From CAZYTO01 sp964650405 (GTDB lineage: Bacteria > Acidobacteriota > Thermoanaerobaculia > Gp7-AA8): a stretch of DNA of 16,811 nucleotides. The notes under the pieces are model-generated. The model saw only the letters and a list, made by a program, of their open reading frames with translations. It searched no databases and was not told the DNA's origin. The stretch lies in assembly GCA_964650405.1 (NCBI GenBank), contig CAZYTO010000113.1:1-16811 (forward strand), given 5' to 3'. Positions 7,431 to 15,259 of the stretch are shown here, in pieces (the first letter of the stretch is position 1; each line of letters begins with the position of its first letter). Made by a program: the position numbers and the translations under genes.

Positions 7431-9704
7431 GTGAGGTGGCTCAGAACGATCCGGCGTCTGTTTCGTCCGCGTCCTCTCGATTGGACCCGCGGCGCGGGGC
7501 GGGTGCGGGTCCCGCGGCCTTCGGCGGCGGACGTCGTCATTCCGATCTATGGCGCGGCGGAGGAACTGGCGGCGTGCCTCGCTGCCGTGGCCGGCGGAAC
7601 GGGCCTGACCCGGCATTGCATCGTGCTCGTCCTCGATGGGCCGCAGGATGAGGCGGTGGAGACGGTCGTGGGTTCGTTCGCGGCCGCGCATGTGGGCGCG
7701 GTGCGTGTGCTGCGGAGCGATGCTCGTCTCGGCTTCGCCGCCACCGTGAATCGCGGGATGGCCGCGTCGTCGCGCGACGTGGTGCTGCTCAACAGCGATA
7801 CGATCGTCACGGCCGACTGGCTGGAGAAGCTGATCGACGCGGCCTATGCCTCCGGCGACACCGGCACGGTCACGCCGCTCTCGAATGACGCTACGCTCTG
7901 TTCCGTCCCTCGGCCGTTCGCGGCGAATCTCCTGCCGGCCGGGTACGACGCCGACTCGTTCGGCCGGCTCGTGGAGCGCGTGTCGGCACGCAGCTATCCT
8001 CGGCTGCCGACCGGCGTCGGATTCTGCCTCTACATCCGCCGCGCCGTTCTCGACGACGTGGGCGCGTTCGACGCCGTGCGCTTTCCCCGCGGCTATGGCG
8101 AGGAGAACGATTTCTGCCTGCGCGCTCTGGCCCGCGGCTGGCTGCACGTGGCCGATGACGCGACGTTCGTCTACCACGCCGGCCATCGCAGCTTCGGCGC
8201 CTCAAGGGCCGCCGAGCAGCGGCGGGGACGGGCCGCGCTGTCACGCCTGCACCGCCGCTACCTGGCGACCATCGCGGCATTCATGGAGCGCGATCCGCTG
8301 GCCGAGGTGCGGGCGCGGATCGCAGGAGGCGTCATCATAAACCCATCTCGTGGAGGCGCGGAGGGTGCGGAGAAATCTCAAACGTCCGCGATCTCCGCGT
8401 CTCCGCGTGACCGTCCCTCGTCCTCGATTCTCGAAGGGGCAGCACCCCAGCCGTGTGGTGCGCCCGGGAGTCTGCGCATCGTCCACCTCGTGCACGGCTG
8501 GCCTCCCTTCCAGCACGCCGGGACGGAGCTCTACGCGTACTGGCTCGTCGCGCGGCAGCGCGAGCGGCACGAGGTGGGCGTCTACACGCGCTCCGCCGAT
8601 CCGTCACGCAGCGACGGGGAAGCGCTGGAGCTGCTCGACGGCGGCGTCCGCGTGCGGCTGGTGACCAATCACTTCACCGCACGCAATCCGTTGCGCCGCA
8701 ATGCCATCCGCGACCGGGCCCTGGAGCGCGACTTCGAGCGCTTCCTCCGCAGCCAGTCGCCGCACCTGCTCCACGTCCACCACCTCGCCGGCCATACCTT
8801 CTCGCTCCTCCGCGTGGCCCGTCGGCTGGGCATCCCCATCGTCGTGCAGATCCAGGACTGGTGGTACCTCTGCGCGCGGGTGAACCTGCTCGACCGCGAC
8901 GGGAATCGCTGCACGGGGCCGGCGCCCGCGAAGTGCGCGCGTTGCGCCACGCTGACCCGGTTGCCGCCCGCGACGTTCACCAACCGGCTCGTGCACCGGA
9001 TGCGCCGGTCCTCCGCACGCGCCGCGCTCCGTTGCGCGGACGTCTTCATCGCCGGCTCGAACGCCATCCGCGCCGACTATGCCGGCGCCGTGCCGCGCCG
9101 GACGCCGTTCCACGTCATCCCGTACGGCATTGCCCTCGACGCTCCGTCCGCATCGCGAGCACCGGTCCTCCGCCCGCTGCGCTTCGGCTACGTCGGCTCG
9201 ATCGCTCCCCACAAGGGCGTGCACGTCGCGGTCGAAGCGATGCGGACGATCGATCCGTCGGATGCGGTGCTGCACGTATGGGGCGACACGGAGGCGTATC
9301 CGGAGTACGTTCGCGGGATGACGCACGGCGCGTCCGTCGTCTTCGAGGGGCGCTTCCGGGAAGAGGAGAAGCCTTCGGTCTATGCGGCCATGGACGTCCT
9401 GCTCGTTCCGTCCATCGGCCTGGAGTCGTTCGGCCTCGCCGCGCGCGAAGCCATGGCCTGCGGCGTTCCAGTCGTGGCCTCGGCCGGCGGCGCGCTGTCG
9501 GAGATGTTCGAGGCCGGCGCCTGTGGCGAGCTCGTTCCTCCCGGCGATGCGGCGGCGCTGCGCGCCGTGCTGCAGCGGCTCATCGGCGATCCCGCGCTCG
9601 TCGATCGCTGGTCGGCGCACCTGCCGCAACCGAAGCGCGACGACGTGCATGCGGATGAGATCGAGCGCGTGTACCGCTCCCTCCTGGCGGGCCGCGAGCG
9701 ATGA
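7431..9704 (+). CDS. Two-domain GT2-GT4 glycosyltransferase
   Basis: This 757-residue protein joins two complete glycosyltransferases. Residues about 30-285 are a GT-A fold GT2 domain: DVVIPIYG at the start, the NSDT metal/nucleotide motif with Asp123, and GYGEENDF (221-228), the acidic catalytic-base region of rhamnosyl- or galactosyl-type GT2 enzymes. Residues about 348-750 are a GT-B fold GT4 domain: LRIVHLVHGWPP, a glycine-rich FGYVGSIAPHKG, and the E-x7-E motif with Glu665 and Glu673. A four-cysteine loop (C481, C494, C502, C505) may bind zinc. The linker at about 306-328 is encoded by an imperfect palindrome described separately. It should add two sugars to a lipid-linked glycan in the cytosol; donors cannot be told. 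The start is GTG at 7431, since ATG at 7429 runs straight into TGA; no ribosome site is visible. Its stop overlaps the next ATG by ATGA. Confidence 0.9.
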   Translation: MRWLRTIRRLFRPRPLDWTRGAGRVRVPRPSAADVVIPIYGAAEELAACLAAVAGGTGLTRHCIVLVLDGPQDEAVETVVGSFAAAHVGAVRVLRSDARLGFAATVNRGMAASSRDVVLLNSDTIVTADWLEKLIDAAYASGDTGTVTPLSNDATLCSVPRPFAANLLPAGYDADSFGRLVERVSARSYPRLPTGVGFCLYIRRAVLDDVGAFDAVRFPRGYGEENDFCLRALARGWLHVADDATFVYHAGHRSFGASRAAEQRRGRAALSRLHRRYLATIAAFMERDPLAEVRARIAGGVIINPSRGGAEGAEKSQTSAISASPRDRPSSSILEGAAPQPCGAPGSLRIVHLVHGWPPFQHAGTELYAYWLVARQRERHEVGVYTRSADPSRSDGEALELLDGGVRVRLVTNHFTARNPLRRNAIRDRALERDFERFLRSQSPHLLHVHHLAGHTFSLLRVARRLGIPIVVQIQDWWYLCARVNLLDRDGNRCTGPAPAKCARCATLTRLPPATFTNRLVHRMRRSSARAALRCADVFIAGSNAIRADYAGAVPRRTPFHVIPYGIALDAPSASRAPVLRPLRFGYVGSIAPHKGVHVAVEAMRTIDPSDAVLHVWGDTEAYPEYVRGMTHGASVVFEGRFREEEKPSVYAAMDVLLVPSIGLESFGLAAREAMACGVPVVASAGGALSEMFEAGACGELVPPGDAAALRAVLQRLIGDPALVDRWSAHLPQPKRDDVHADEIERVYRSLLAGRER
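8350..8406. repeat. Imperfect palindromic repeat captured in the coding sequence
   Basis: Arms at 8350-8371 and 8385-8406 are inverted repeats with 17 of 22 positions matching and a 13-nt loop. Each arm is built from the short module GGAG-x-CGCGGAG or its complement. The style (GGAGGCGCGGAG ... CTCCGCGTCTCCGCGTGA) is that of intergenic palindromes scattered through some soil-bacterial genomes; I recall this as a general pattern and have not searched it. It falls exactly between the GT2 and GT4 domains and keeps the frame open. Confidence 0.7.
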
Positions 9705-10975
9705 TCCGTACGGTCCTCGACGTCGTCCGCGGCGAAGGCGTGGCCTCGGCCATGCGTCGCGCGAGCGAGCGGATCGGTGAGGCGGCGCGCTTCGACGCAC
9801 TCCGCGCCGCCAGCGTTTTCGCCGGCCCGGCGCAAGCCGCGATCGTGAACGTTTCCGCGGGCAGCGTGGCGCCGCGGACGGGCGGCGTGGCCGTCCAGCT
9901 CCGGGCTCGCCTCCGCGCCGAGCGTGACCTGCGAACCGTTGCGCTGCTGCATCCGGGCGGCCTCGAGCTCTCCGCGCCGTTCCCGCACCTGCGCCGCATC
10001 GCGCAGCGCGGCTTCGAAGCCGGCGTCCGCGAGGCGCTGGCTGTGACCGGTGCGAAGGCCATTCACCTCGAAGGGACGAGCGGCGTTCCCCTCGATGCCG
10101 TCCTCCGTCTGCGCGATGACGGCATCGCCGTCGTGATCACCGTGCACGACTTCTCGCTCTTCTGTGCGCGACCGCATCTGCTGGAAGAGCCGGCCCAGCG
10201 TTTCTGCGACTACTCCCGCGACCTCGATCGATGCCACCGTTGCCTGCAACAGACCTGGCCGGACGTTTCGGCGCAGGCGCAGCAGGAGCGCCGCGAGTCG
10301 GCGCGCCGGATTCTCGAAGCGGCTACTGGCGTGATCTTCCCCTCGCACTTTCTCCTCGACCGCCACCGCGAGCTCTTCTCGCTGCCGGAGCTGCAAGGCG
10401 AGGTCGTGGAGCCGGCCGTCACCGCCGACGCACCACGCACGGCGGGCAACACCGCCCGCCGCGGCATCGCCTACGCCGGGAGCGTCAAGCGGCACAAAGG
10501 CGGCCATCTCCTCCCCGAGCTGGGACGGCCGCTGGCGAAGCGGGGCGTGACCTTGCACGTCTTTGGAGGCGGGGACACGGATCTGCTCCACGCACTTCAC
10601 GTGGAGCCGAACGTCGTCGTTCATGGTTACTACCGCGCCGGGTCGCTCCCGTCACTGCTGGCACGTCACGACATCGGCCTCCTCGTGCTGCCGTCGATCG
10701 TCCCCGAGGCGTACGGCCTGACGCTCTCCGAGGCATGGCTCGCCGGCGCCTCGGTCGCCGCCTTCGACCTCGGCGCCACCGCGGAACGGATCCGTCGCGA
10801 CGGCGGCGGCTGGCTGGCACCGCTGGATTCTGGAGCGGACGGGCTGGTGGAGATCATCGAACGCTGGTTGAGTGGAGAGACGGCGAGCGGCGCAGCGCGT
10901 GCCGGAAGCAGCGCTGCCGATGTCGCGCGCGTGCACATTGGCCTGTATCAGAAGTGGTTAGTGGTCAGGGGTTAG
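9701..10975 (+). CDS. GT4-like glycosyltransferase
   Basis: This 424-residue protein has a GT-B-type C-terminal half: RGIAYAGSVKRHKGG as the donor-side loop, VFGGGD, and the E-x7-E motif PEAYGLTLSEAW (Glu336, Glu344). The N-terminal acceptor domain contains VVITVHDFSLFCAR and a cysteine set C155, C169, C178, C181 that matches the spacing pattern of the GT4 domain encoded upstream, so the two are probably paralogous. The first 50 residues are not typical of GT4 and are unassigned. ATG at 9701 overlaps the previous stop (ATGA), indicating translational coupling. The last residues, LVVRG, and the TAG stop are encoded by a heptanucleotide repeat, so the original C-terminus may have been altered. 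Likely a cytosolic sugar transfer step on the same glycan. Confidence 0.88.
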   Translation: MIRTVLDVVRGEGVASAMRRASERIGEAARFDALRAASVFAGPAQAAIVNVSAGSVAPRTGGVAVQLRARLRAERDLRTVALLHPGGLELSAPFPHLRRIAQRGFEAGVREALAVTGAKAIHLEGTSGVPLDAVLRLRDDGIAVVITVHDFSLFCARPHLLEEPAQRFCDYSRDLDRCHRCLQQTWPDVSAQAQQERRESARRILEAATGVIFPSHFLLDRHRELFSLPELQGEVVEPAVTADAPRTAGNTARRGIAYAGSVKRHKGGHLLPELGRPLAKRGVTLHVFGGGDTDLLHALHVEPNVVVHGYYRAGSLPSLLARHDIGLLVLPSIVPEAYGLTLSEAWLAGASVAAFDLGATAERIRRDGGGWLAPLDSGADGLVEIIERWLSGETASGAARAGSSAADVARVHIGLYQKWLVVRG

Positions 10976-10979
10976 GGGT
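10954..10979. repeat. Heptanucleotide tandem repeat A
   Basis: Three 7-nt units, GTGGTTA, GTGGTCA and GGGGTTA, plus a partial fourth. The array begins inside the end of the GT4 gene and supplies its stop codon (TAG at 10973-10975). Confidence 0.7.
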
Positions 10980-10993
10980 GCGAGGTACGCCCC
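10975..10993. terminator. Short hairpin between convergent genes
   Basis: GGGGTG (10975-10980) can pair with CGCCCC (10988-10993), one G-U pair, around a 7-nt loop. It sits between convergent genes where a bidirectional terminator would be expected, but there is no T-run on either side, so this is weak. Confidence 0.2.
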
Positions 10994-11016
10994 GAACAGC
11001 GAACAGCGATCAGCGA
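10993..11016. repeat. Heptanucleotide tandem repeat B
   Basis: CGAACAG, CGAACAG, CGATCAG and a partial CGA: a second 7-nt array, of different sequence, 13 nt from array A. It fills most of the 44-nt gap between the convergent genes. Confidence 0.7.
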
Positions 11017-11019
11017 CCT

Positions 11020-13293
11020 TCACCCTTCTGCCAGTCCCAGCGACGCCAGGCGACGGCGGTAGCGTTGGCCGGCGGCTTCGGGGCTGAACTGCGTGCGGAT
11101 CGTCTCGCGGGCGTGCTCGCTCAACTGTTCGCGCCAGGCCGAGTCGCCCGCCACGCGTTGCAGGCAGTGGGCGGCGTGGTCGATGTCGGGATCGGCCCAC
11201 TGCTGCCCGGCGCGATAGGGGAGGTAATCGCGGTCGAGCGTGATCAGCTCGTAATTGACCGGGCAGGAGTTCGTGGCGTTCATGAAGTCCATGTTGCCGG
11301 ACCACCCGGTGGCGATGACCGGCTTGCCGAGGTACATCGCTTCGGCGAGCACGAGCCCGAATCCTTCCGAGCGGTGCAGCGAGATGACGCCCTGGCAGGC
11401 CGCCAGCAGGCCGTTCACCCGCGCACGCGGGAGGAGGCGATCGCTGAGATAGACGTTGGGAAAGTTGCGCAGCCCTTCCGCGAGGCGCGTGTAGTCGCCG
11501 GGATGATCGGCGGCGCCGGTGGTCTTGATGAGCAGAGCAACGGAGGAGTCGCCGCCGAACGCGCGGTGGAAGGCCGCCGCCGCCGCGAGGGGGTTCTTCC
11601 GTTCCGCGACGCTGTAGAAGTCGAACATGCAGAGGAACGTGAAGCGTCCGGGCGGCACGCCCAGCTCTTCCGGCGAGCAGGTCTCGATCTCCGTGACCTC
11701 CACGCCGTGCGGCATGTGCACGACGGGAATGGACACCTTGCGGCTCACGGCGCTCTGGATGAAAGCGCTGGGCGCCCAGATCTCGTCGAGCGGTTCGGCC
11801 GAGGCGATCCAGGCGTCGGGCAGCTCCGGCAGCTCCCAGTGCCAGCAGCCGATGTTGTAGGAGCTTTCGTCGAAGACCGCCGGGAGCTGCTGGCGCACCA
11901 CCAGCGTCTGGTCGGCGTTCACGTGATGCACGGTGGCCCGAAAGAGCCCGGAGGAGGGGAGGATGCCGCCGCCGTCGATGTCGATGACCTGGCTGGCCAG
12001 CTCCGCCGAGGCGCAGGCATTGGCGCACAGTCGCGCCGACTCGCCAACGCCCGTATCCCGGGTCACGTACCCGACGACGTTGAGGCCCGGCAGGAGGGCT
12101 GGCGCGGGAGTCGGTGCGGCCACGGAGTCGCGCCGCCCCAGCAGCAGCTCGCGCATACTGCGGCGCATCGAGCGGGGGAAGAGCAGCACCAGCGGCCGGA
12201 TGCGCGAGAAGATCTGGTAGGAGCGGACGCCCACCTTCGCCGCAAGCGCACTGCGGCCGCGGTCGCGGTGTCCGCCGAACAGCTCCGGATGCTCGAACGG
12301 ATTGTCGCCGCAGGCCGCCTGGAGCTCGGGCGAGTTGCGGTACGCGAATCGGGCCGAGTCGGGGATGCGGGTGCCGTCGGCGAAGACGGCGTAGCCATAC
12401 GGAGCGTTGCGGAAGACCGAGGCCCCGGCCGCGCGCAGCGTGGCGCCGTAGTCGCCGATGAGCTTCGCGGCGCCGCCCGCATCCGCCCGCCGCGCCGTCG
12501 GCTGGTGCGTGGAGACGAGGTCCGGGAAGCGGGGGTTGAAGCCGCTGAAGTGGAAGAAGCGGAGCGGCTGTCCATTGACCAGCGCCGCCCCGCCGCCGGC
12601 CGGGATCGTGACGGCTCGCTGCCGCAGGTTCCAGTAGGCCACGTTGTAGCCCTCATGCCGGAGGATCCGCACGCCGGGGAAGAGTCCGGGCGCGAGGTCG
12701 AGCCACTTCTGGTCGCAGAACAGCCCGCGAGCCGTGTCCACCACGCACTGATACTCGAGGTTCCGCTGCCACCAGGTGAGAAAACTGGAGAGCTCGGGCC
12801 GGCGCCGGACTTCGAGGAATCCGAGGTTGTAGGTCCCGGCCTGGAGGATCGTGCGCTCGGACGGGTGGTCGTCGCCGCCGATGGGGCCGGTGAGGTGCGG
12901 CGTCAGGGTGAGGAACGTGTCGGGCGGCGCGTCCTCCAGCTCGTCCAGCGTCCCGTACACCACGATGTCCGGGTCGAAGTAGACTACCCGGTCGTACCCT
13001 CGGGCGAAGAGGTGCTCGAACATCCACGGCTTCACGGCCGTGTTCAATTCCAGGATGGTGTAGCGAAAGCAGAAGCGGAGCCGGTGTGGCAGCGGCAGGG
13101 CGTCGAGCGGCACGCTGGTGAAGGTTTCATCGCCGCCGCCCTGGTTCTTGTCGCTAGTACCGCTATCGCCGTTACCCCCGACGATGAGGACGAATCGCTC
13201 CCACTCCGGGTGGTGCTTCGCCAGCGAGCCCATGAGAGCTCGTGCAAAGTGGCGGTAGTTGGGAGAGATGATCGAGAAAACGGCTGTGCGCAT
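11020..13293 (-). CDS. Two-domain glycosyltransferase: GT-A (GT8-like) plus GT4
   Basis: This 757-residue protein has two catalytic modules. Residues 1 to about 280 look like a GT8-type or nucleotide-diphospho-sugar transferase fold: the N-terminal MRTAVFSIISPNY strand, KPWMFEHLFARGYDRVVYFD, and the DxD metal motif FDPDIVVYG (Asp107, Asp109). Residues about 405-750 are a GT4 module beginning NVVGYVTRDTGVGESARL, with FLCMFDFYSVAERKNP in the donor region and E-x7-E (SEGFGLVLAEAM, Glu643 and Glu651). The segment about 285-400 is a poorly typed connector ending in an Ala/Pro linker. A Gly/Ser/Asp/Asn-rich stretch at residues 39-57 is unlike the rest. The ATG at 13291-13293 has no clear Shine-Dalgarno. 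The gene is 105 nt downstream of the membrane GT gene and convergent with the GT4 unit. Probable role: cytosolic extension of the lipid-linked glycan; sugars unknown. Confidence 0.9.
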   Translation of the reverse strand: MRTAVFSIISPNYRHFARALMGSLAKHHPEWERFVLIVGGNGDSGTSDKNQGGGDETFTSVPLDALPLPHRLRFCFRYTILELNTAVKPWMFEHLFARGYDRVVYFDPDIVVYGTLDELEDAPPDTFLTLTPHLTGPIGGDDHPSERTILQAGTYNLGFLEVRRRPELSSFLTWWQRNLEYQCVVDTARGLFCDQKWLDLAPGLFPGVRILRHEGYNVAYWNLRQRAVTIPAGGGAALVNGQPLRFFHFSGFNPRFPDLVSTHQPTARRADAGGAAKLIGDYGATLRAAGASVFRNAPYGYAVFADGTRIPDSARFAYRNSPELQAACGDNPFEHPELFGGHRDRGRSALAAKVGVRSYQIFSRIRPLVLLFPRSMRRSMRELLLGRRDSVAAPTPAPALLPGLNVVGYVTRDTGVGESARLCANACASAELASQVIDIDGGGILPSSGLFRATVHHVNADQTLVVRQQLPAVFDESSYNIGCWHWELPELPDAWIASAEPLDEIWAPSAFIQSAVSRKVSIPVVHMPHGVEVTEIETCSPEELGVPPGRFTFLCMFDFYSVAERKNPLAAAAAFHRAFGGDSSVALLIKTTGAADHPGDYTRLAEGLRNFPNVYLSDRLLPRARVNGLLAACQGVISLHRSEGFGLVLAEAMYLGKPVIATGWSGNMDFMNATNSCPVNYELITLDRDYLPYRAGQQWADPDIDHAAHCLQRVAGDSAWREQLSEHARETIRTQFSPEAAGQRYRRRLASLGLAEG

Positions 13294-13343
13294 GAATAGG
13301 GGAACCGGGTTGACCGAGGCCTGACTCGCTGTGAGCCTACCTC

Positions 13344-13372
13344 ATTATTGTCGTCTGTTACAGGCATTGCAG
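13344..13372 (-). promoter_or_regulatory. Weak promoter candidate for the GT8-like/GT4 gene
   Basis: On the minus strand AATAAT (13344-13349) is a five-of-six -10 match in the only A/T-rich patch of the 105-nt gap. CTGCAA at 13367-13372 lies 17 nt upstream but matches a -35 box at only three positions. Read-through from the upstream gene is equally possible. Confidence 0.25.
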
Positions 13373-13398
13373 GTCGGCCCGGCACACCAGCCCACCTC

Positions 13399-15216
13399 TC
13401 AGGACGGCGGCCTCTTCCATCGCTGCCCGTCCGCATCGCGATCCACGGCGGGCCGGTCGAGGCGCCAGAGCTGGGCCGCGGCGTCTTCGTACACCAGCGT
13501 CATCCCGCCGTCCGGCCGCGGCGGTTTGCAGACGCGCTTGGCGACGAGGAACCAGGTCGTGTTGAGATCCTGCACCTTCAATGCAATGGTGGCCGTATCG
13601 GCGGCGTCGCCGAGGATGCGCGCGTTCGAATACGGGCCGATCACGTCGCCGATCAACGCACCGCCGCCGTAGTAGTTGAGCTGCTCCGCTCCGCAGACGT
13701 AGGTGGGACCGCCGTGTGCGAGCCGCAGCGCCGCGTACTCCGGAATGCGCCGCTCCAGCACGGCCTCGCGCGCGGCGGGCGTGGCCGGCGGCAGGCCGTG
13801 CCGCGCCAGCAGGTACACGGCATAGAGCAGACCGGGGGCGAGGGCCAATACATTCATCCTGAGCGAGGGGGGACGGGAGGCGGGGAGCGAAGGATCTGGC
13901 GGCAATTGCGACGCGCCGTCAGCGGATCGTTCACTCCCTGGCACGGGATCCAGTTTGAGGCAGAAGGCCGCCGCCGCGGTGATGCCGATCAACGGCAGCA
14001 GCGGCACGAGGTAGCGCGAATCCTGCGGGAGATACGAAAACACGACGACGTATGCGACGCAGACGAGCGCCGCATAACGCGCCCGGACGTCGCGCAGCGC
14101 CGCTGCGAGCAGCACCACGACGGCCGGGATCAGCAGAGGCGTGACCGGCGGTTGATGATCCAACCGTTCCCGGGCGAACGTCACATCCCACGCGACGCGC
14201 AGGATGCGCATCACGTGCGCCGGGAACGGAACGGGCGGCTCCGCGATCGTCCACTTCGTCGCGCCGAACACCTGCGGCAGGAACGGGAAGACGGGATTGT
14301 GCGTCTGCGTGACCAGCCAGATCGTCGTCGGCAGTGCCGCCGCGAGACAAGCGAGCGCGAAGGCCGGCAGTGCGGTGCGGCGCGTGTGCGAGCGCAGCGC
14401 GACGAGCAGCAGTGCCGCCACGGCGAAGTAGCCGCCGAGATACTTCACGCTGCACGCCGTGCCGAGGAAGAAGCCGGAGAGGGCCAGCCAGCGGGAGCCC
14501 TCGAAGCGGGAGCGGTCGAGGCAGTAGAAGCCGGCCGTGACGAAGAGCGTCAGCGCGGCATCCACATACGTGACCGTGGCCAGGGAGACAACCAGCGGAC
14601 TGCCGAGAAAGAACGCGGCGGCGAGCAGCCCGGCTCCCGGCGCTTCGCGGCGCCCCCAGTCGAAGAGCAGCGCTGCCGTGATGGCCGTCTCAACGAGGGC
14701 TACCAAATGCGTCGCCGTGTCGCCTGCGAGGAGAAAGAGCGGCACGCAGAGCAGCTCGTGGAACTGCGGGAACACGGGAAGGCGCAGGTCCCAGAGGAAC
14801 TGCAGCATCCCCGACCGGGCCAGCTCGCGCACGAAGGGAAGGTGGTAGAGCGTCTCGTCGAATGCGAGCGGCGGCTGCAGGGCCAGCAGGAAGAGGAGCA
14901 CGGCGAGCGCGAAGACCGCGGCACCGGTGAGGAGGGGAGTTGCGGTTGTGCTCGATGCCTCTGGAAGAAGCGCGCGCCTTTCACGCAATGCGCTGAGCGG
15001 AAGCGACACTACAAACAGTGCCGCGATCGGCCAGATGCGCAGTTGGTGCAGGTACGCCAGCGCGAACAGCGCATGCCCCCACAGCGCGAGTCCCAGCGCG
15101 AGGCGGAGCGCCAGCGCTCCGCGGCGTCCCAGTACGAGCGTTCCCGCGCCCAGCGCCGCCGTTAGCAGCAGAACGAGTGCCAGGAGATGGCGGGCCAGGA
15201 AGAGGGCGGTCGTCAC
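13399..15216 (-). CDS. GT-C-like multi-pass membrane glycosyltransferase
   Basis: This 605-residue protein has about a dozen hydrophobic segments, starting with LLALVLLLTAALGAGTLVLG. The motif LAFDETLYHLPFVREL has Asp120-Glu121 in the first large periplasmic loop, where ArnT/PMT-type GT-C enzymes that use polyprenyl-phosphate sugars carry their catalytic acid. The later THNPVFPF and QDSRYLVPLLPL stretches also fit this superfamily. A hydrophilic C-terminal domain follows the last membrane segments. It probably adds a sugar on the periplasmic face, from a lipid-phosphate donor. The start is GTG at 15214-15216 with GGAG 11 nt upstream; the nearby ATG at 15222-15224 is out of frame and stops at once. 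Residues about 441-454, a Pro/Ser-rich loop just before the last membrane helix, are encoded by a repeat-like element. Superfamily is likely; donor and acceptor are unknown. Confidence 0.88.
   Translation of the reverse strand: MTTALFLARHLLALVLLLTAALGAGTLVLGRRGALALRLALGLALWGHALFALAYLHQLRIWPIAALFVVSLPLSALRERRALLPEASSTTATPLLTGAAVFALAVLLFLLALQPPLAFDETLYHLPFVRELARSGMLQFLWDLRLPVFPQFHELLCVPLFLLAGDTATHLVALVETAITAALLFDWGRREAPGAGLLAAAFFLGSPLVVSLATVTYVDAALTLFVTAGFYCLDRSRFEGSRWLALSGFFLGTACSVKYLGGYFAVAALLLVALRSHTRRTALPAFALACLAAALPTTIWLVTQTHNPVFPFLPQVFGATKWTIAEPPVPFPAHVMRILRVAWDVTFARERLDHQPPVTPLLIPAVVVLLAAALRDVRARYAALVCVAYVVVFSYLPQDSRYLVPLLPLIGITAAAAFCLKLDPVPGSERSADGASQLPPDPSLPASRPPSLRMNVLALAPGLLYAVYLLARHGLPPATPAAREAVLERRIPEYAALRLAHGGPTYVCGAEQLNYYGGGALIGDVIGPYSNARILGDAADTATIALKVQDLNTTWFLVAKRVCKPPRPDGGMTLVYEDAAAQLWRLDRPAVDRDADGQRWKRPPS
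13854..13897. repeat. CATCCTGAGCGA...AGCGAAGGATCT-type repeat inside a gene
   Basis: The ends TCATCCTGAGCGA and AGCGAAGGATCT flank a G-rich core of about 19 nt, with ATCCT/AGGAT as outer inverted ends. Sequences of this style (CATCCTGAGCG...CGAAGGATCT) are, from memory, frequent intergenic repeats in many environmental genomes; not searched here. Here it is in frame and codes residues 441-454 of the membrane glycosyltransferase, in a loop before a membrane helix. Confidence 0.65.
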
Positions 15217-15259
15217 GGAAGCATTCGCTCCGTGCGGAATGGAGGAGACCCCTCACCCC

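Noticed and set aside
10231..13299. Open frame of 1022 codons on the plus strand
   Set aside because: It overlaps the GT4 gene in another frame and then runs antisense to the GT8-like/GT4 gene; its composition is that of a shadow and it shows no motif.
13348..15165. Open frame of 605 codons on the plus strand
   Set aside because: Antisense to the membrane glycosyltransferase; the product is Arg/Glu/Gln-rich with no recognisable fold, while the minus frame has clear membrane helices and an Asp-Glu motif.
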